DNA of 64,000 nucleotides from NCBI GenBank assembly GCA_949710005.1, contig OX453279.1:19364014-19428013 (forward strand), written 5' to 3'. The translations under genes and the position numbers were made by a program. The notes under the pieces are model-generated. The model was not told the origin of the DNA, did not search any database, and worked only from the letters and a program-made list of their open reading frames with translations. Of the stretch, positions 1-10,412 are shown piece by piece (the first letter of the stretch is position 1; every line of letters begins with the position of its first letter). This DNA comes from Ricordea florida. Lineage: Eukaryota; Cnidaria; Anthozoa; Corallimorpharia; Ricordeidae.

Positions 1-744
1 GTATTGTCAACTGATTTAACTCAGAGACAAAGAGTGTAATAGCCGGGTGATTGATTCAGTACGAAATCAAATCCGGAATCAACTGCGAATTTTGAAGCAA
101 ACGCATTCTACAGATATAGAGAGAATTTCGCAATAAACCTACTTAGAATACTAGTATACCTATTGGCAGGGAATGCTGACTTGCAAGGTATCGTGAAATG
201 GATTGAGTCAAACCAGATCTTTGTTTGTTGCACATCTTTGCAATGCGCCTTTCCAGTGGCAGCATGCGATGGAATGGTTAGAAATCAAAGTTGCATTCTA
301 GAAGGTATTACGAAGCGACAAATGTATCTGGAAGGTGTGATAGTTGGTACTGGCTGATTGGCAAGAAATCCGAATTGGTTGTATGAAGTGATTAGAAAAG
401 AAGAAATGCGTAAAAGAACGGGATAAGTTTAAGTTCAAGACAACTGAACAATTTTACTTCAAGTAACGTTCAGTTTAATGATGTTTCACAATAATACAAT
501 CTTAACGAAGACAACATAACAGAACAATATATAAGAAATGACCATCACCTTATAATGGTTCAATTGTGTAAAATGAACAACAACGTAAACTGAGTTACCT
601 CCATCGGTATTGCAGAAGCATTACACCAATGATTCTTTGGGGTTGAAGTTCATAACCTTTCACTGTAACTGAAACTTATGTGTGCTCATGATGGCCAAAA
701 GTGTAATTAACATTGAACATGGTTGTTGATAGGATGGACACTTC
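1..744. other. No gene seen
   Basis: AT-rich sequence with only short open frames. The longest, at 163-357 (+), has no ATG at its start and no recognisable motif. I see no splice-bounded exon, repeat array or RNA gene here. The lower edge of the OB-fold pseudogene begins near 745. Confidence 0.5.
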
Positions 745-1759
745 AGGAGATTGATAGAGCTCGTTTGTTGTTACTGTAGGTTATGGTCGCATTAACAGTT
801 AGAAGCATCTCTGTCAGGTCGTCTTCCGTCAGTTGGTTAAAGTTCTTCACCTGACTGTTGTTGATATATGGCATACAGCTCTGAAAGCTTGTCATCAAAG
901 ATGGTCAATGTTATGTGTTCTTGATCAGCTGTGACAAACGGTACTTTTGCAAAAGCTCTGTTTTAACACTTTGCTATTAGTTTTGCCATGCCGCAGTTTG
1001 AACACTTAATTATCCTGCCGCCATCATTTGAAGGCAATGAGGAATTGCATTTGGTGCAGGACAGATAAGTAGTGAGCCTTTCCACTGCTTCCGCTGGGCA
1101 TTTGATGTGTTCTGAGAGTTATCCTTCACGACTGCATCTTCTCTATGAACTTGAACAGTTGATAAGTGGATAGATGTCTGCTTATTAAGTGTTATGTATC
1201 TTTGTTGTTGGTAGCTCTTGCCGATTGCCTTACAGAACCTGTAAGTGTTTCCGGACTGTGTTTGTTTAGTGTCTTCTTCCCAAAGAACTAATCTTATGGA
1301 TCCTGTTTCATCAGTGAGTGTACATTTTTGTTTTGTCAAAGTCTTGTCATTTGAGGTTATGGTGGTTGGAAGTTCAATTACTGTGACTCGTCCAGTTATG
1401 GTTACTTCGCTTTTAGCACTCTTATTTGTAAACATTTCTTGTATGGTGGTTGTGGATTTCATGTCTTCCTGCTCCTTCTCTGTGATTTCAGTTAAGTCGA
1501 ATGTGATTTCATTTTTATTAGGTACTGATGGTTTCGTTCTTTTGTTTATATGCACTTCTTCTTGATCACTCTATCTGTTGCGTTTTATGTGATAGTTGCT
1601 TATCTTGATAGGCAATGACGATTCTAACTTGGACCTCATGGCAGAGTGTTTATCTGGGGAAAAACATACAGCCCTCATTGATTTGTCTTCCAGTTGTAGA
1701 GTGGCATCAAAATAGTCATTGTTTGCTTGGCTTCTCTTGATGGGGGACAAATTATGCAC
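745..1759 (-). pseudogene. RPA-like OB-fold / zinc-ribbon protein, broken copy
   Basis: Read from 1759 downward, the frame starts with a basic segment containing SPIKRSQANNDYFDATLQL and RAVCFSPDKH. After a frame change comes an OB-fold region (about 1240-1440) with VTITGRVTVIEL, CTLTDETGSIRLVLWEED and NTYRFCKAIG. Near 1090 another frame change leads to a C4 zinc ribbon (CTKCNSSLP then CSNCGMAK, about 980-1070) ending at a stop, and a degenerate C-terminal OB stretch (HITLTIFDDKLSELY) follows. The same order of parts occurs intact at 58096-59337, so this is a decayed paralogue. The family binds single-stranded DNA like RPA1 and in animals is often carried by Helitron/Helentron transposons. The Pif1 helicase fossil next door on the same strand fits that. 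At least three lesions are visible. Confidence 0.7.
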
Positions 1760-2354
1760 GTAGCAAATCAGAGGTGTACCTGGGAAAATAATAAGAAAAC
1801 AACGATTGTAATGTATAGGATATGTAAAGTTTTCTTATGTTATAGTTGGCACCTTTGGAATAACATTTTATTTTCTGTAATAGCAAGAATCTGTAGAATT
1901 CTAGTCATTCCATTATATGAAACTTTTATTTGCCAGCTGTTTAGATACAAAATTTTTCTTGTATCCTGTTAGTCATTTCTGATCTTTGGCTTCAATACTT
2001 ACTTTTTCTAGTGTAGTAGAAGTGTGCATGGCGGTGCTGTGATCAGCCTGGGTGTTGGTAGGTGTTTGGGGACCCAGCCACTGCTTTATCTGATAATCTT
2101 TGAGGGCCAGAGTGATTGATGCATTGTTACCTAATAATGTGAATTAATACTTTTGACATCATTTAATAAGAGCATAGTTCACGTTAAATATTTGTTTGTT
2201 TTATTACTTACTTGTTTTTGTTCCTTTATCCATTATACAGCAATCCTAGTGAGGTAAAACATAGCACACATACGAAAACAAGGTCATAATAAGTGTGCTT
2301 CAGTTACATCACACAGTTTTGGAGTAGCTTAAAACTGTTTTATCTGACAATTGT
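1760..2354. other. No gene seen
   Basis: The frame at 1727-1972 (+) is low-complexity and overlaps the antisense pseudogene. Nothing else stands out between the OB pseudogene and the helicase fossil, which may be the two parts of one dead element. Confidence 0.45.
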
Positions 2355-3459
2355 TTAAGCCTTTGTTCTTCTTCCAGCCTATATTGCAACAATTCTGAAC
2401 TTCTGATTTTCTGTAGTCTGTCAAACGTCATGGGTTTGATGACTAATGAAGAGATGTTGCATAATCTACTTATGGCAACATATGTAATTCCTAATGTGTA
2501 CTCTCTTTTGCCAGTATCAACTCAAGCCTTATCTAAAGTCATCCCCTGACTTTTATGAATTGTCCATGCCCAGGCAAGTGTTAAAGGTATCTGTTGTCTT
2601 TCATGAATTACATTGCCACACTGAACTGTGGCTGTTATAGGTGGAATTGGAACACATGAAGGCTTATTCGATCTTTATAAAAGATGGACCTGAGAACGAG
2701 TCAATTTTCACTATACCTGCAACAGGCAATGACGGAGGCTGTGTATTGGGCTGATAAATGATGTATACAACTGATCCTGTTGAACCATTACAAAGACCGG
2801 CTGATGGCCAGAGATTTATTGTAAGCATGACTCTTGCACCTTTTGCAAGAAGTAGTGTTGGATGCAAACCAAGCGTCTCTTGGGCACTGATGTTCTTTCC
2901 CTCAACACTAGAATGTTTAGCAAATATTTCTGCTATTAGTTGTTTTAGTTCCAAAAAACAATAGTAATTATATTTGGCCACCTCGTTGTTGCTGTAATAT
3001 AATCGTGTAACACCTGTAAAGGCTTCAATGTTTTGAACTTGCGATGGTTGTCTTGCTAACAACTTTTTCCACTCATCTTCAGTAGTCTCGCCATTTCGTA
3101 ACCTATTCAACAACTGTTTGAACAAAACTTGATCTGACCCAAGCACTCTTTGATTTACTCTCAGAATAACAACTTTATCAAACATTTGATAGGCACAATA
3201 GCCCTGTTCTGCATCAATGGTATTAAGGCTTATCTCCCACTGGAGGTAATTGAGCAGGATCTCCAAATAAAATAACAGAATTTCCACCAAACAGTACTTC
3301 ATGCATACCAGTTGCCTGTCTGCATCGCCTATCAATCCACCCTAGAGATGCTTGAACAAGCATAGAATATTCATCTGTTATAATGTAATCTACCTGTGAT
3401 AGTCTTTCCTGTATGGTAATTAAGAGTGCATCCACGATAGGACCAGGCAGGGGCGGCAC
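2355..3459 (-). pseudogene. Pif1-type helicase C-terminal half, probably of a Helitron
   Basis: Minus-strand reading gives the C-terminal motifs of a Pif1/RecD-like SF1 helicase in order. The Walker B region is DYIITDEYSM with LFGDPAQLPPVGDKP (about 3223-3375). After a frame change come DKVVILRVNQRVLGSDQ and ARVMLTINLWPSAGLCNGS (2664-3240). A second frame change near 2664 leads to CVPIPPITATVQCGN and motif VI WAWTIHKSQGMTLDKA, followed by a TGA at 2522-2524 inside the motif and then REYTLGITYVAISR. The N-terminal half with Walker A is absent above 3460. At least two frameshifts and one stop mean it is dead. Pif1-type helicases form the C-terminal half of Helitron RepHel proteins. The neighbouring RPA-like pseudogene and the Helitron N-terminal fossil at 50255-51150 favour that origin, but a cellular PIF1 duplicate cannot be excluded. 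Confidence 0.8.
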
Positions 3460-4284
3460 AAGCTATCTCACCGATTTTGATGACACTTGGCCAGTTTGAA
3501 GGGGTCCACCCAAAAGTACTTCAGTCTAAGTGTAAGGAAATTTTGTCAAAACTACGACTTGTTCCCACTCTCACCCAATGTTGAAAACTGTTAAAATATC
3601 AAAAGTTTAGGCCCAAATATCTCCAATGGCGGAGTATGCTTCAAAAAACGGAGCATACCGTTTAAGAAGTTGGACCTCATACTAACATTTTCTACAGAAA
3701 AATCTTTGGGCTCTCACCGAAGTATTCCACAGCAGGGGTGCAAACACTTTGTCCACCACAAGGTACCCGCATCAATGGTTTTTCATTATAACGCGCAAAT
3801 TCGGTACTTATGACACAGCAACAGACAGAAAATTTCACAAAAATGGTTACACACCATAAACTTTTATGAAATAGAACCACTTGTTTGTCCTAAGCCATGA
3901 AAATAACAATCGGCGGCTTAACGATGGCCTCTATTATCGTCAAAGTGAACTACGTAACAGGACTTACCCTTTGGTAAGTCAAAAACGCAAGTCACAGAAC
4001 ACTATCAAAATGCTTTTGTTGTCTGTGTTTGAACGTTAGAATGATTGCAAATGCAATTTGCTTTTGTTCGTCTAATAAAGAAATGATACATTTACTTGAA
4101 ACTTGCGCGCCTGATATCGCATCTTGATGCAGAAAGTTTATCAGAAAGACCCTTCTGTACTGAAAACAAAATCAACTGCGTTTTTGTGACCTGTGTGCTA
4201 AGGAACTGTTCTTTGTAAAAACTATCAAAGAGGAATTCAAAATAAGTATTATCAAACAAGTAAAGACTCTGATCGAAAGTAAAG
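3460..4284. other. Unassigned sequence
   Basis: No family signal. Short frames (such as 3692-3880, -) lack motifs. The sharp loss of helicase similarity near 3460 suggests a breakpoint or inserted repeat here. Confidence 0.4.
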
Positions 4285-4790
4285 TTACAGTTCTAGCTCC
4301 CTCCTGATTTGAAGCCGTGTTTTAATGATGGGAGCCTCAGCCACGTATGGGTCTTTCTCCTCATCCTTGCTTTCGCCTTCCTCTAGTACCGGTTCTGTTG
4401 ATGCTGGCTTCACCTTCACTGTTATATGAAGACCCCCACTCTTGTTTAATGCGGCCAATCTTCTGAATTATCTTTAAACCTGAGTAGATGTCAGCCACTC
4501 ATCTTTGGTGAACACCTTTGTTCCTTCAGCAGTTCGCGTGGACCTCATTCGCGCTGCTACATCCTCAGGCATTGCTTTATTCCCGGTTTCCTCTCCTTGA
4601 AGGAAGACTTCATGCAAAAATTGGCGCACTTTGGTGGCGAAATGAAGACTTTTTGTTCTTTTTTAGTGCCCAGCCCATGTCAGCTGTTGGCTTTGCATCT
4701 TCCGATTGGCTTTGGGAAACCGAGGGGGTTGCACATGTGGACAAATGAGCTGCTTGCATGTAGCTTCCAGAAATAGACTTGCACATCTCT
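4285..4790 (-). pseudogene. C-terminal part of the C2H2 'HLDAGKH' family gene
   Basis: On the minus strand a frame with ADMGWALKKNKKSS shifts into RFATKVRQFLHEVF, GEETGNKAMPEDVAARM and VFTKDEWLTSTQV. Two TAA codons follow, then FRRLAALNK and an acidic tail ending at a stop at 4285-4287. This order (MGWALK, then a ...KVRxFL...GEETGNKA...EWLT block) matches my recollection of the C-terminus of a large multicopy C2H2 family in corals. Its other pieces lie upstream on the same strand at 6631-7079 and 10101-10377. Frameshift plus two stops show decay. The function of the family is unknown; it behaves like a mobile or rapidly duplicating gene. Confidence 0.55.
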
Positions 4791-5259
4791 GCCCATTTTT
4801 AGCTCATGAATGACGTAGTCATGCAATGAGCTGTAGGAGTGGACCGCGAATTCACTCGATCACTCCATTCTGTTAGACAATTAATTTATGCATTAAAATT
4901 TGATTAAACGCTTCTTACCGAACCTCCCCTACAAGGTATTCTATATATCCAATGTTGTGGCGTTGCTATCTGGGCAAAAACTTTGCGGGTAGTACTGTGG
5001 CAGAAATTTGCTCAATCACACAAATGAATGCAAAATCATACAAAATGGCGTCAGCCTAGCGTGCCAACGCAGACGGATATATTTTCCCGCCGTGGCTTGT
5101 GTTCTTCTTGTTCAGAGCTGATCAAAATACAGCTTTATAGAGTTAAATAATGAAAGAATACTCAGCTACGGAAGAAATATGTGACCTCTCACGCGAAAAC
5201 GTTCCTTAGGAATGAACGCACGGCAAGCGAACGCACAGCAAGCGAACGGATGAGAAACG

Positions 5260-5490
5260 GATAGCCAGGCCGTTCGAAACGGAACAGCTGAACGGATGCA
5301 CGGATGAAGAAAATTTTAGAATGGATGCAGTCAAACGGATACACGAATGAAGAAAATTCTTGAACGGATGCAGTCAAACGAATACACGGATTAAGAAAAT
5401 TGTTGAAAAGATGACTCAAACGGATACACGGCTGACGAAACTTTTTGAACGGATGCAGTCAAACGGATACACGGCTGACGAAAATGTTTG
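5260..5490. repeat. Tandem repeat with a recurring 'aacggatgca' motif
   Basis: About five degenerate copies of a roughly 45-50 bp unit carrying AACGGATGCAGTCAAACGGA and a following GAAGAAAAT or GACGAAAAT stretch. It lies just inside the left terminal repeat of the fold-back element. A related array with the same core (6245-6530) lies inside the right end. Confidence 0.65.
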
Positions 5491-5509
5491 AAAAAGTTTG
5501 TTTTTGCTT

Positions 5510-5860
5510 CTGTGTTTTCACTGCGCGCGATTTGTTATGAAGCAAAGGAAAGACCGCTTTTGTTTACAATATTGTCTTGCGAAGCGAAATCGTAGTACAG
5601 AAATTCGACAAGAATTTTCCCTTTGTTTTTACCTCTATGATTTCACTGCGCGCGACTTGTTACAAAGCAAAGGAAAGACCGCTTTTGTTTAGAATTTTCT
5701 TGCGAAGCGTTATCAAGGTAAAGATACTCTGAAAGATTTCTTCGCTTTCAATTATGCTTTTACTGCGCGAGACTGATAATGAAGGAAGAAAAGACCGCTT
5801 TTGTTAAGAACTGTTTAGCGAAGCGAAATCATAGAACAGAAACAGAAACAGATACAACGA
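5510..5860. repeat. Tandem repeat, roughly 120-130 bp unit, three copies
   Basis: Three degenerate copies share CACTGCGCGCGA or CTGCGCGAGAC, then GAAAGACCGCTTTTGTT, then GCGAAGCG. They sit in the middle of the fold-back element. The short frames here are by-products of the repeat. Confidence 0.65.
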
Positions 5861-6244
5861 ATTATTTTGGCTATAACATTTAACACAGAACGGATCGAAA
5901 TTCAGCAGTTTTAATTGTTAGATGGAGAGTATTTCGTTTCTAACTTGATGAACAGGGGCATGTGTTTACATGACCAGGTGACAGGCAGCGAGAGTCCCAC
6001 GGGAGATACCAACCACTACAAGCGTTTGAAAAGGTCAAACCGTGACTACCTTCTTCGAAGTTGTTGAATATTCAAGTCTTAAATAAAACGTATACCGAGA
6101 AACAAATGTAATGAAAGCCAAGATGCCTATTCAGCAGAACACGTACCGTGACAATTCACTCTAGGTTTGTCAACAAATTCGCTTGTATCAAATGATTTAC
6201 ATTTTTTGACTCGCGTGACTCCCGCCAGAGCGAACCGATTGACT

Positions 6245-6530
6245 CTTTGAACGAATAGCTTGTCAGCCGTTCGACAGGATGACAATTATTTTTTCGAACA
6301 GATGACAATTTTTTTCGCACGGATAGCCCAAGCCGTTTGAACGGATGCAGATTTTTTTCGAAAGAATAGCCCGAGCCGTTCGAATAACGTAATTTTTTTT
6401 CGCACGGATAGCCCGAGCCGTTCGAACGGATGCAAATTTTTTTCGCACGGATAGCCCAAGCCGTTCGAACGGATTTCCAATCCGTTCGAACGGCTAATGC
6501 ACGGCATACGAACGGCTATCCGTGCGAAAA
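6245..6530. repeat. Tandem repeat with 'cgcacggatagccc' units
   Basis: About five degenerate copies of a roughly 50 bp unit containing TTTTTCGCACGGATAGCCC and GAGCCGTTCGAACGGATGC. It lies just inside the right terminal repeat of the fold-back element and shares the TTCGAACGGATGC core with the left-hand array. Confidence 0.65.
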
Positions 6531-6630
6531 CGGCAAATCGTAAGGAACGTTTTCGCGTGAGAGGTCACATATGCTATACAGAGGGTCGTACAGGGGTATT
6601 GGTTTTAGACAATCTCTTCACAAATCCAAT

Positions 6631-7079
6631 TCATTCATGAGCTGGCTCACAGGAGCCTTTGATTTTTATTACGTCGTACGAGGGCTCTCTTTCTAATGCT
6701 AAAAGGTGTTTCCCGGCATCAAGATGTCGCTGAAGGCTGCTGTGACTTTGGTAGATCTTTATACAACCCTCCTCTGGACAGCCAAAGACCACACTCTCTT
6801 CTTCTTCGAGCTGAATCCCTTCTGTGGCTATAGGCTCCAGTAAAGGTGCTGTAGGCTGTTGTTCCCACGTGCTGGAAGGGGCACGGAAGACACCAGTCAG
6901 CATGTCAGGACTACTGAACACCAATGCTTGGAAGACGGAATGATAACAGCCTGCGTTGTCAAATCTCAGGAAGGCTTCATTCAGTCTAGATTCCTGTCGC
7001 TGCATGGTGTGTAGTGAATGATGGAGGCAACGCTGGACCAGTTTTGATTGCATTCAAATAAGTGGATAAATGTACGTGT
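6631..7079 (-). pseudogene. C2H2 'HLDAGKH' family gene, zinc-finger exon
   Basis: A splice acceptor (gattttcag) precedes 7079, and the frame then reads TRTFIHLFECNQNWSSVAS. A frameshift near 7035 leads to RQESRLNEAFLRFDNAGCYH. The exon ends with a C2H2 finger CPEEGCIKIYQSHSSLQRHLDAGKH (described by its ends CPEEGC and HLDAGKH, about 6680-6780). The RxDNAGCYH block and the finger mark a large cnidarian gene family of unknown function. The exon phase fits the donor of the exon at 10101-10377. The interval between those two exons has been filled by the large palindrome at about 7158-9774. The sequence between GCYH and the finger is shorter than I expect for the family, suggesting a deletion. Confidence 0.6.
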
Positions 7080-7157
7080 CTGAAAATCATAATAGGAAGC
7101 ATTTTTTTGGCATGAATTAAGCGCCAAGGGACCTAATCACAGTCGAGGGTTGATTGA

Positions 7158-9774
7158 GTATTGAGAGCGCCTGTCCGTAAACCTTGAGAATGCGACGTCA
7201 GTTAGGAAAATTCGAAATTCTGTTTATTTTATCCAAAGAACCCCTTTGGTGAGTTGTTTTCGAAAATATAACTGAAAAGTCCCAGCGCCTTTTATTTTGC
7301 GAGAAATTACGAAAAGTTGGATTTGGCGGATTTAGGCCGCAAAAGACCGGTGAAATATAGAAGTTTTACAGGCGGTCGTGACGAATAACCGTTTATCGTA
7401 TTACAACCATCATTTTACACCATCAAAATCCATCCTTATACTTCACAATTCTACAAAAAAATCATTTTATTTCAAAACTTTACGTGACTATTTGAGCGAG
7501 CAAAGAGGTAGCTTTTACGGCTTTGAGACAGGAGGCCAATTCTGGCGAATTTCAAAGCCTCCAAATGGTCCGTGGTACATGATAAAATACCATAAAATTA
7601 CAACCACTGTAAACGCCAATCATTGTTATATAACATACTAAAAAATATCTGGCGGCAATCTAAAGCCCTTCCCGTGAGAGGTCAAGATGTAAAGTACTAT
7701 TTTATGATATCGGCGAATCACGCCTGCAAAGTCACGGCTGGTACTTTACTGTCACATTTTTAAATTTTACGCACAAAATGGCCAATACGAAAACATTTTA
7801 CTCTTAAGACACCGTACTGAAGATTTACTACACTGTTTTGAGTCGTGAAAGCATTTAGACATGAATACAAAGCATAATTTATCACGCATCAACCGATATA
7901 CTAGGAGTCGCGTGTCATTTCAAAACACAAACACATTGTCACGCTCACTGATTCAAAAATAGTTTCTTTAGAGCAATAGAATTCAAAAAGCGAGCGACAG
8001 TAAAGAAAATATTCAGGTTTGTGTTTTAAAAACAACAAAGTTTCGATTTTTGGACTTTCTTCGAACATAGTATGAACTACAACAAAAAGGACTGAACTCG
8101 AATTTTCAAATCGAAATTACAGCATTACCGACATTCCGATGTTAGAAAACAGCAATACTCTACGGAAAATAAAGTCAACTTACATGATGCTATTGCGCTC
8201 TATTGAAAACCAGTTGATTGAAAACTTGAATGAATGTCAACTTGAATCGAAGTTTCAGCAAACGTAATGAACAGTTTCTCTTTCTTCTGGGCGTTGATTT
8301 TATGGGTGATTGCGTGACATGTTGACACAGGCAACCCATATCGGTTGAACAAAGCTATTCGTGTGACAAATGCACAAGACTCTTCATTAGTAAAATCCCT
8401 CCCACCTCCCTGGTAAAATAATATCAAAGTTTATGAATGAATTTTGCTGAAAAATAGAACCTAGTCGTATTTTCGCAACTAATATTGAAGTTAATTTAAA
8501 TTCAGTCTTCTGTAATATCAGGTTATCTAAACCGGTATTTACAATCAAAACATCGGACCGTTTTGATGATAGTGCCGTGCCCCTTTAATGACAGTTAGTA
8601 AAACGACAATGCATTCGTGTACCATGGCGTCGTGTCACTATGCAACACTAGTTGGTGGTCCTTGTGGCTCAAGTTCTTATAATCCATCTATCACTGAATG
8701 TGTAACAATCAAGTATTGTTCCAAGGATAAAGCAAACCACTGTGTTCTGGGTGGCCAAGAATCAAAGTTACTTCTTGCACGTGCAGGTACCTTGTTTTTT
8801 TGTTTCAAACGTTTTCCTTTGAAAATAATGCACCTAGTAACTGAATGCATTTTTAAAGACATCTTTGAGATCGACGAAGTGCACTTAAATTTGACTGTGT
8901 GCCCTTTACATCGTGATAAACTTTCGCACGCTTTTTGAATTCTGTTACTCTGAAGAAACTATTTTTGAATCAGTGAACGTGACAATGTGTTAGTGTTTTG
9001 AAATGACACGCGACTCCTAGTATATCGGTTGATGCGTGATAAATTATGCTTTTGATTCATGTCTAAATGCTTTCACGACTCAAAACAGTATAGTAAATCT
9101 TCAGTACGGTGTCTTAAGAGTAAAATGTTTTCGTATTGGCCATTTTGTGCGTAAAATTTAAAAATGTGACAGTAAAGTACCAGCCGTGACTTTGCAGGCG
9201 TGATTCGCCGATATCATAAAATAGTACTTTACATCTTGACCTCCCACGGGAAGGGCTTTGGATTGCCGCCAGATATTTTTTAGTATGTTATAAAGCAATG
9301 ATTGGCGTTTACAGTGGTTGTAATTTTATGGTATTTTCTCATGTATCACGGACCATTTGGAGGCTTTGAAATTCGCCAAAATTGGCCTCCTGTCTCAAAG
9401 CCGTAAAAGCTACCTCTTTGCTCGCTCAAATAGTCACGTACAGTTTTGAAATAAAATGATTTTTTTGTAGAATTGTGAAGTATAAGGATGGATTTTGATG
9501 GTGTAAAATGATGGTTGTAATACGATAAACGGTTATTCGTCACGACCGCCTGTAAAACTTCTATATTTCACCGGTCTTTTGCGGCCTAAATCCGCCAAAT
9601 CCAACTTTTTGTAATTTCTCGCAAAATAAAAGGCGCTGGGACTTTTCAGTTATATTTTCGAAAACAACTCACCAAAGGGGTTCTTTGGATAAAATAAACA
9701 GAATTTCGAATTTTCCTAACTGACGTCGCATTCTCGAGATTTACGGACAGGCGCTCTTAACCTGCACGTATTGA
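7158..9774. mobile_element. 2.6 kb giant palindrome (fold-back element) with 0.84 kb arms
   Basis: The left arm (about 7161-7999) and right arm (about 8922-9760) are near-identical reverse complements. Both encode the same meaningless frame containing NRLSYYNHHFTPSKSILI, at 7378 (+) and 9543 (-). The loop is about 8000-8921. GTATTGA occurs just outside both ends (7158-7164 and 9768-9774), a possible 7 bp target duplication, although the right arm then ends about 8 bases short of it. No transposase is visible. It sits in the intron between two exons of the C2H2-family gene. Confidence 0.75.
8588..8938 (+). CDS. Unrecognised cysteine-rich frame in the palindrome loop
   Basis: A 116-residue frame from a TTTAATG context, with cysteines at SCTMASCHYATLVGG, CVTIKYCSKDKANHC and a C-terminal LTVCPLHRDKLSHAF. 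I do not recognise it. It could be a captured exon, an internal gene of the fold-back element, or chance. An antisense frame at 8200-8427 in the same loop also has no known motif. The last 15 residues run into the right arm of the palindrome, which argues that at least the end is not conserved coding sequence. Confidence 0.2.
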   Translation: MTVSKTTMHSCTMASCHYATLVGGPCGSSSYNPSITECVTIKYCSKDKANHCVLGGQESKLLLARAGTLFFCFKRFPLKIMHLVTECIFKDIFEIDEVHLNLTVCPLHRDKLSHAF

Positions 9775-10100
9775 CTCGAAATAGAGATAATATCTGGGAA
9801 AGTCTTTGTTTTTGGAGAATGTTTATGGCCGTTTATTTGGATTAAAAATATATTCCGTCCCATGAGCTTTTGTGGGCGCTTCCATGCGTAGCCACGTTTT
9901 ATCTTTGTATAAATGAAAATCAATGAAATTTTGAAATCATCACTCTGAGAAATTTAAGGTTCGCATATTTCCTGGCATTCTTATGAATTATCCATTTTTG
10001 TAAATCGATTTGTTAGAGCAAGTAAGAGCGCGCTCAAGAGAAACTAGTTTATAGTGGTCAGCAAACATTAAAAACAGAAGAGAAGGGTCATGATTCCTAC

Positions 10101-10377
10101 CTCAATTGTTCCATCTTCAATTTTAGTGATGGCCACAGATAGATGCCAGGACTTCCCCTTCTTTCCAAACCAGTCCCGCCGCGTTTCACGATAGCTGGTT
10201 GGAATGAACTTCATCGCCCAGTCCATTATAAGCAGCACCTGCAATGGTTTCAGGTTATCAATAATTTCACTCTTGGCCTCATCTTGGTGAACTGAACGGA
10301 GGACATGCGACTTCCAATCTTCCATGCTCGGCACAGCCCCGCTCAAATCATACTGTAACTCCTCTCGTTTATCAGGA
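10101..10377 (-). pseudogene. C2H2 'HLDAGKH' family gene, upstream exon
   Basis: A 277 bp exon bounded by an acceptor (catttttag before 10377) and a donor (gtaggaatc after 10101). It reads PDKREELQYDLSGAVPS, then VLLIMDWAMKFIPTSYRE, then DWFGKKGKSWHLSVAI and ends in phase 0 after EDGTIE. The block DWAMKF...WFGKKGxSWH is the hallmark I associate with the same family as the exons at 6631-7079 and 4285-4790. This exon is open; the gene as a whole is broken downstream. No further upstream exon is recognised before the MULE at 12060. Confidence 0.6.
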
Positions 10378-10412
10378 CTAAAAATGGAAAGGGTAGAGCT
10401 TGTCAACATCAT

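Larger units (their letters stand above)
5177..6572. mobile_element. 1.4 kb fold-back element with 32 bp perfect terminal inverted repeats
   Basis: The left end (5177-5208) and right end (6541-6572) are exact reverse complements over 32 bp, containing GTGACCTCTCACGCGAAAAC on the left. If the element proper starts at TGTGACC, it is flanked by TA on both sides; an AT duplication is equally possible by eye. The interior holds no transposase, only three families of tandem repeats, so it is non-autonomous. It separates the finger exon (6631-7079) and the C-terminal part (4285-4790) of the C2H2-family gene. Confidence 0.75.

Noticed and set aside
163..357. Plus-strand frame of 64 residues near the left edge
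   Set aside because: No ATG at its start, no motif, no splice context.
7378..7641. 87-residue frame, also present at 9346-9543 on the other strand
   Set aside because: It is simply the two arms of the palindrome; no motif, and its ATG-less start argues against coding.
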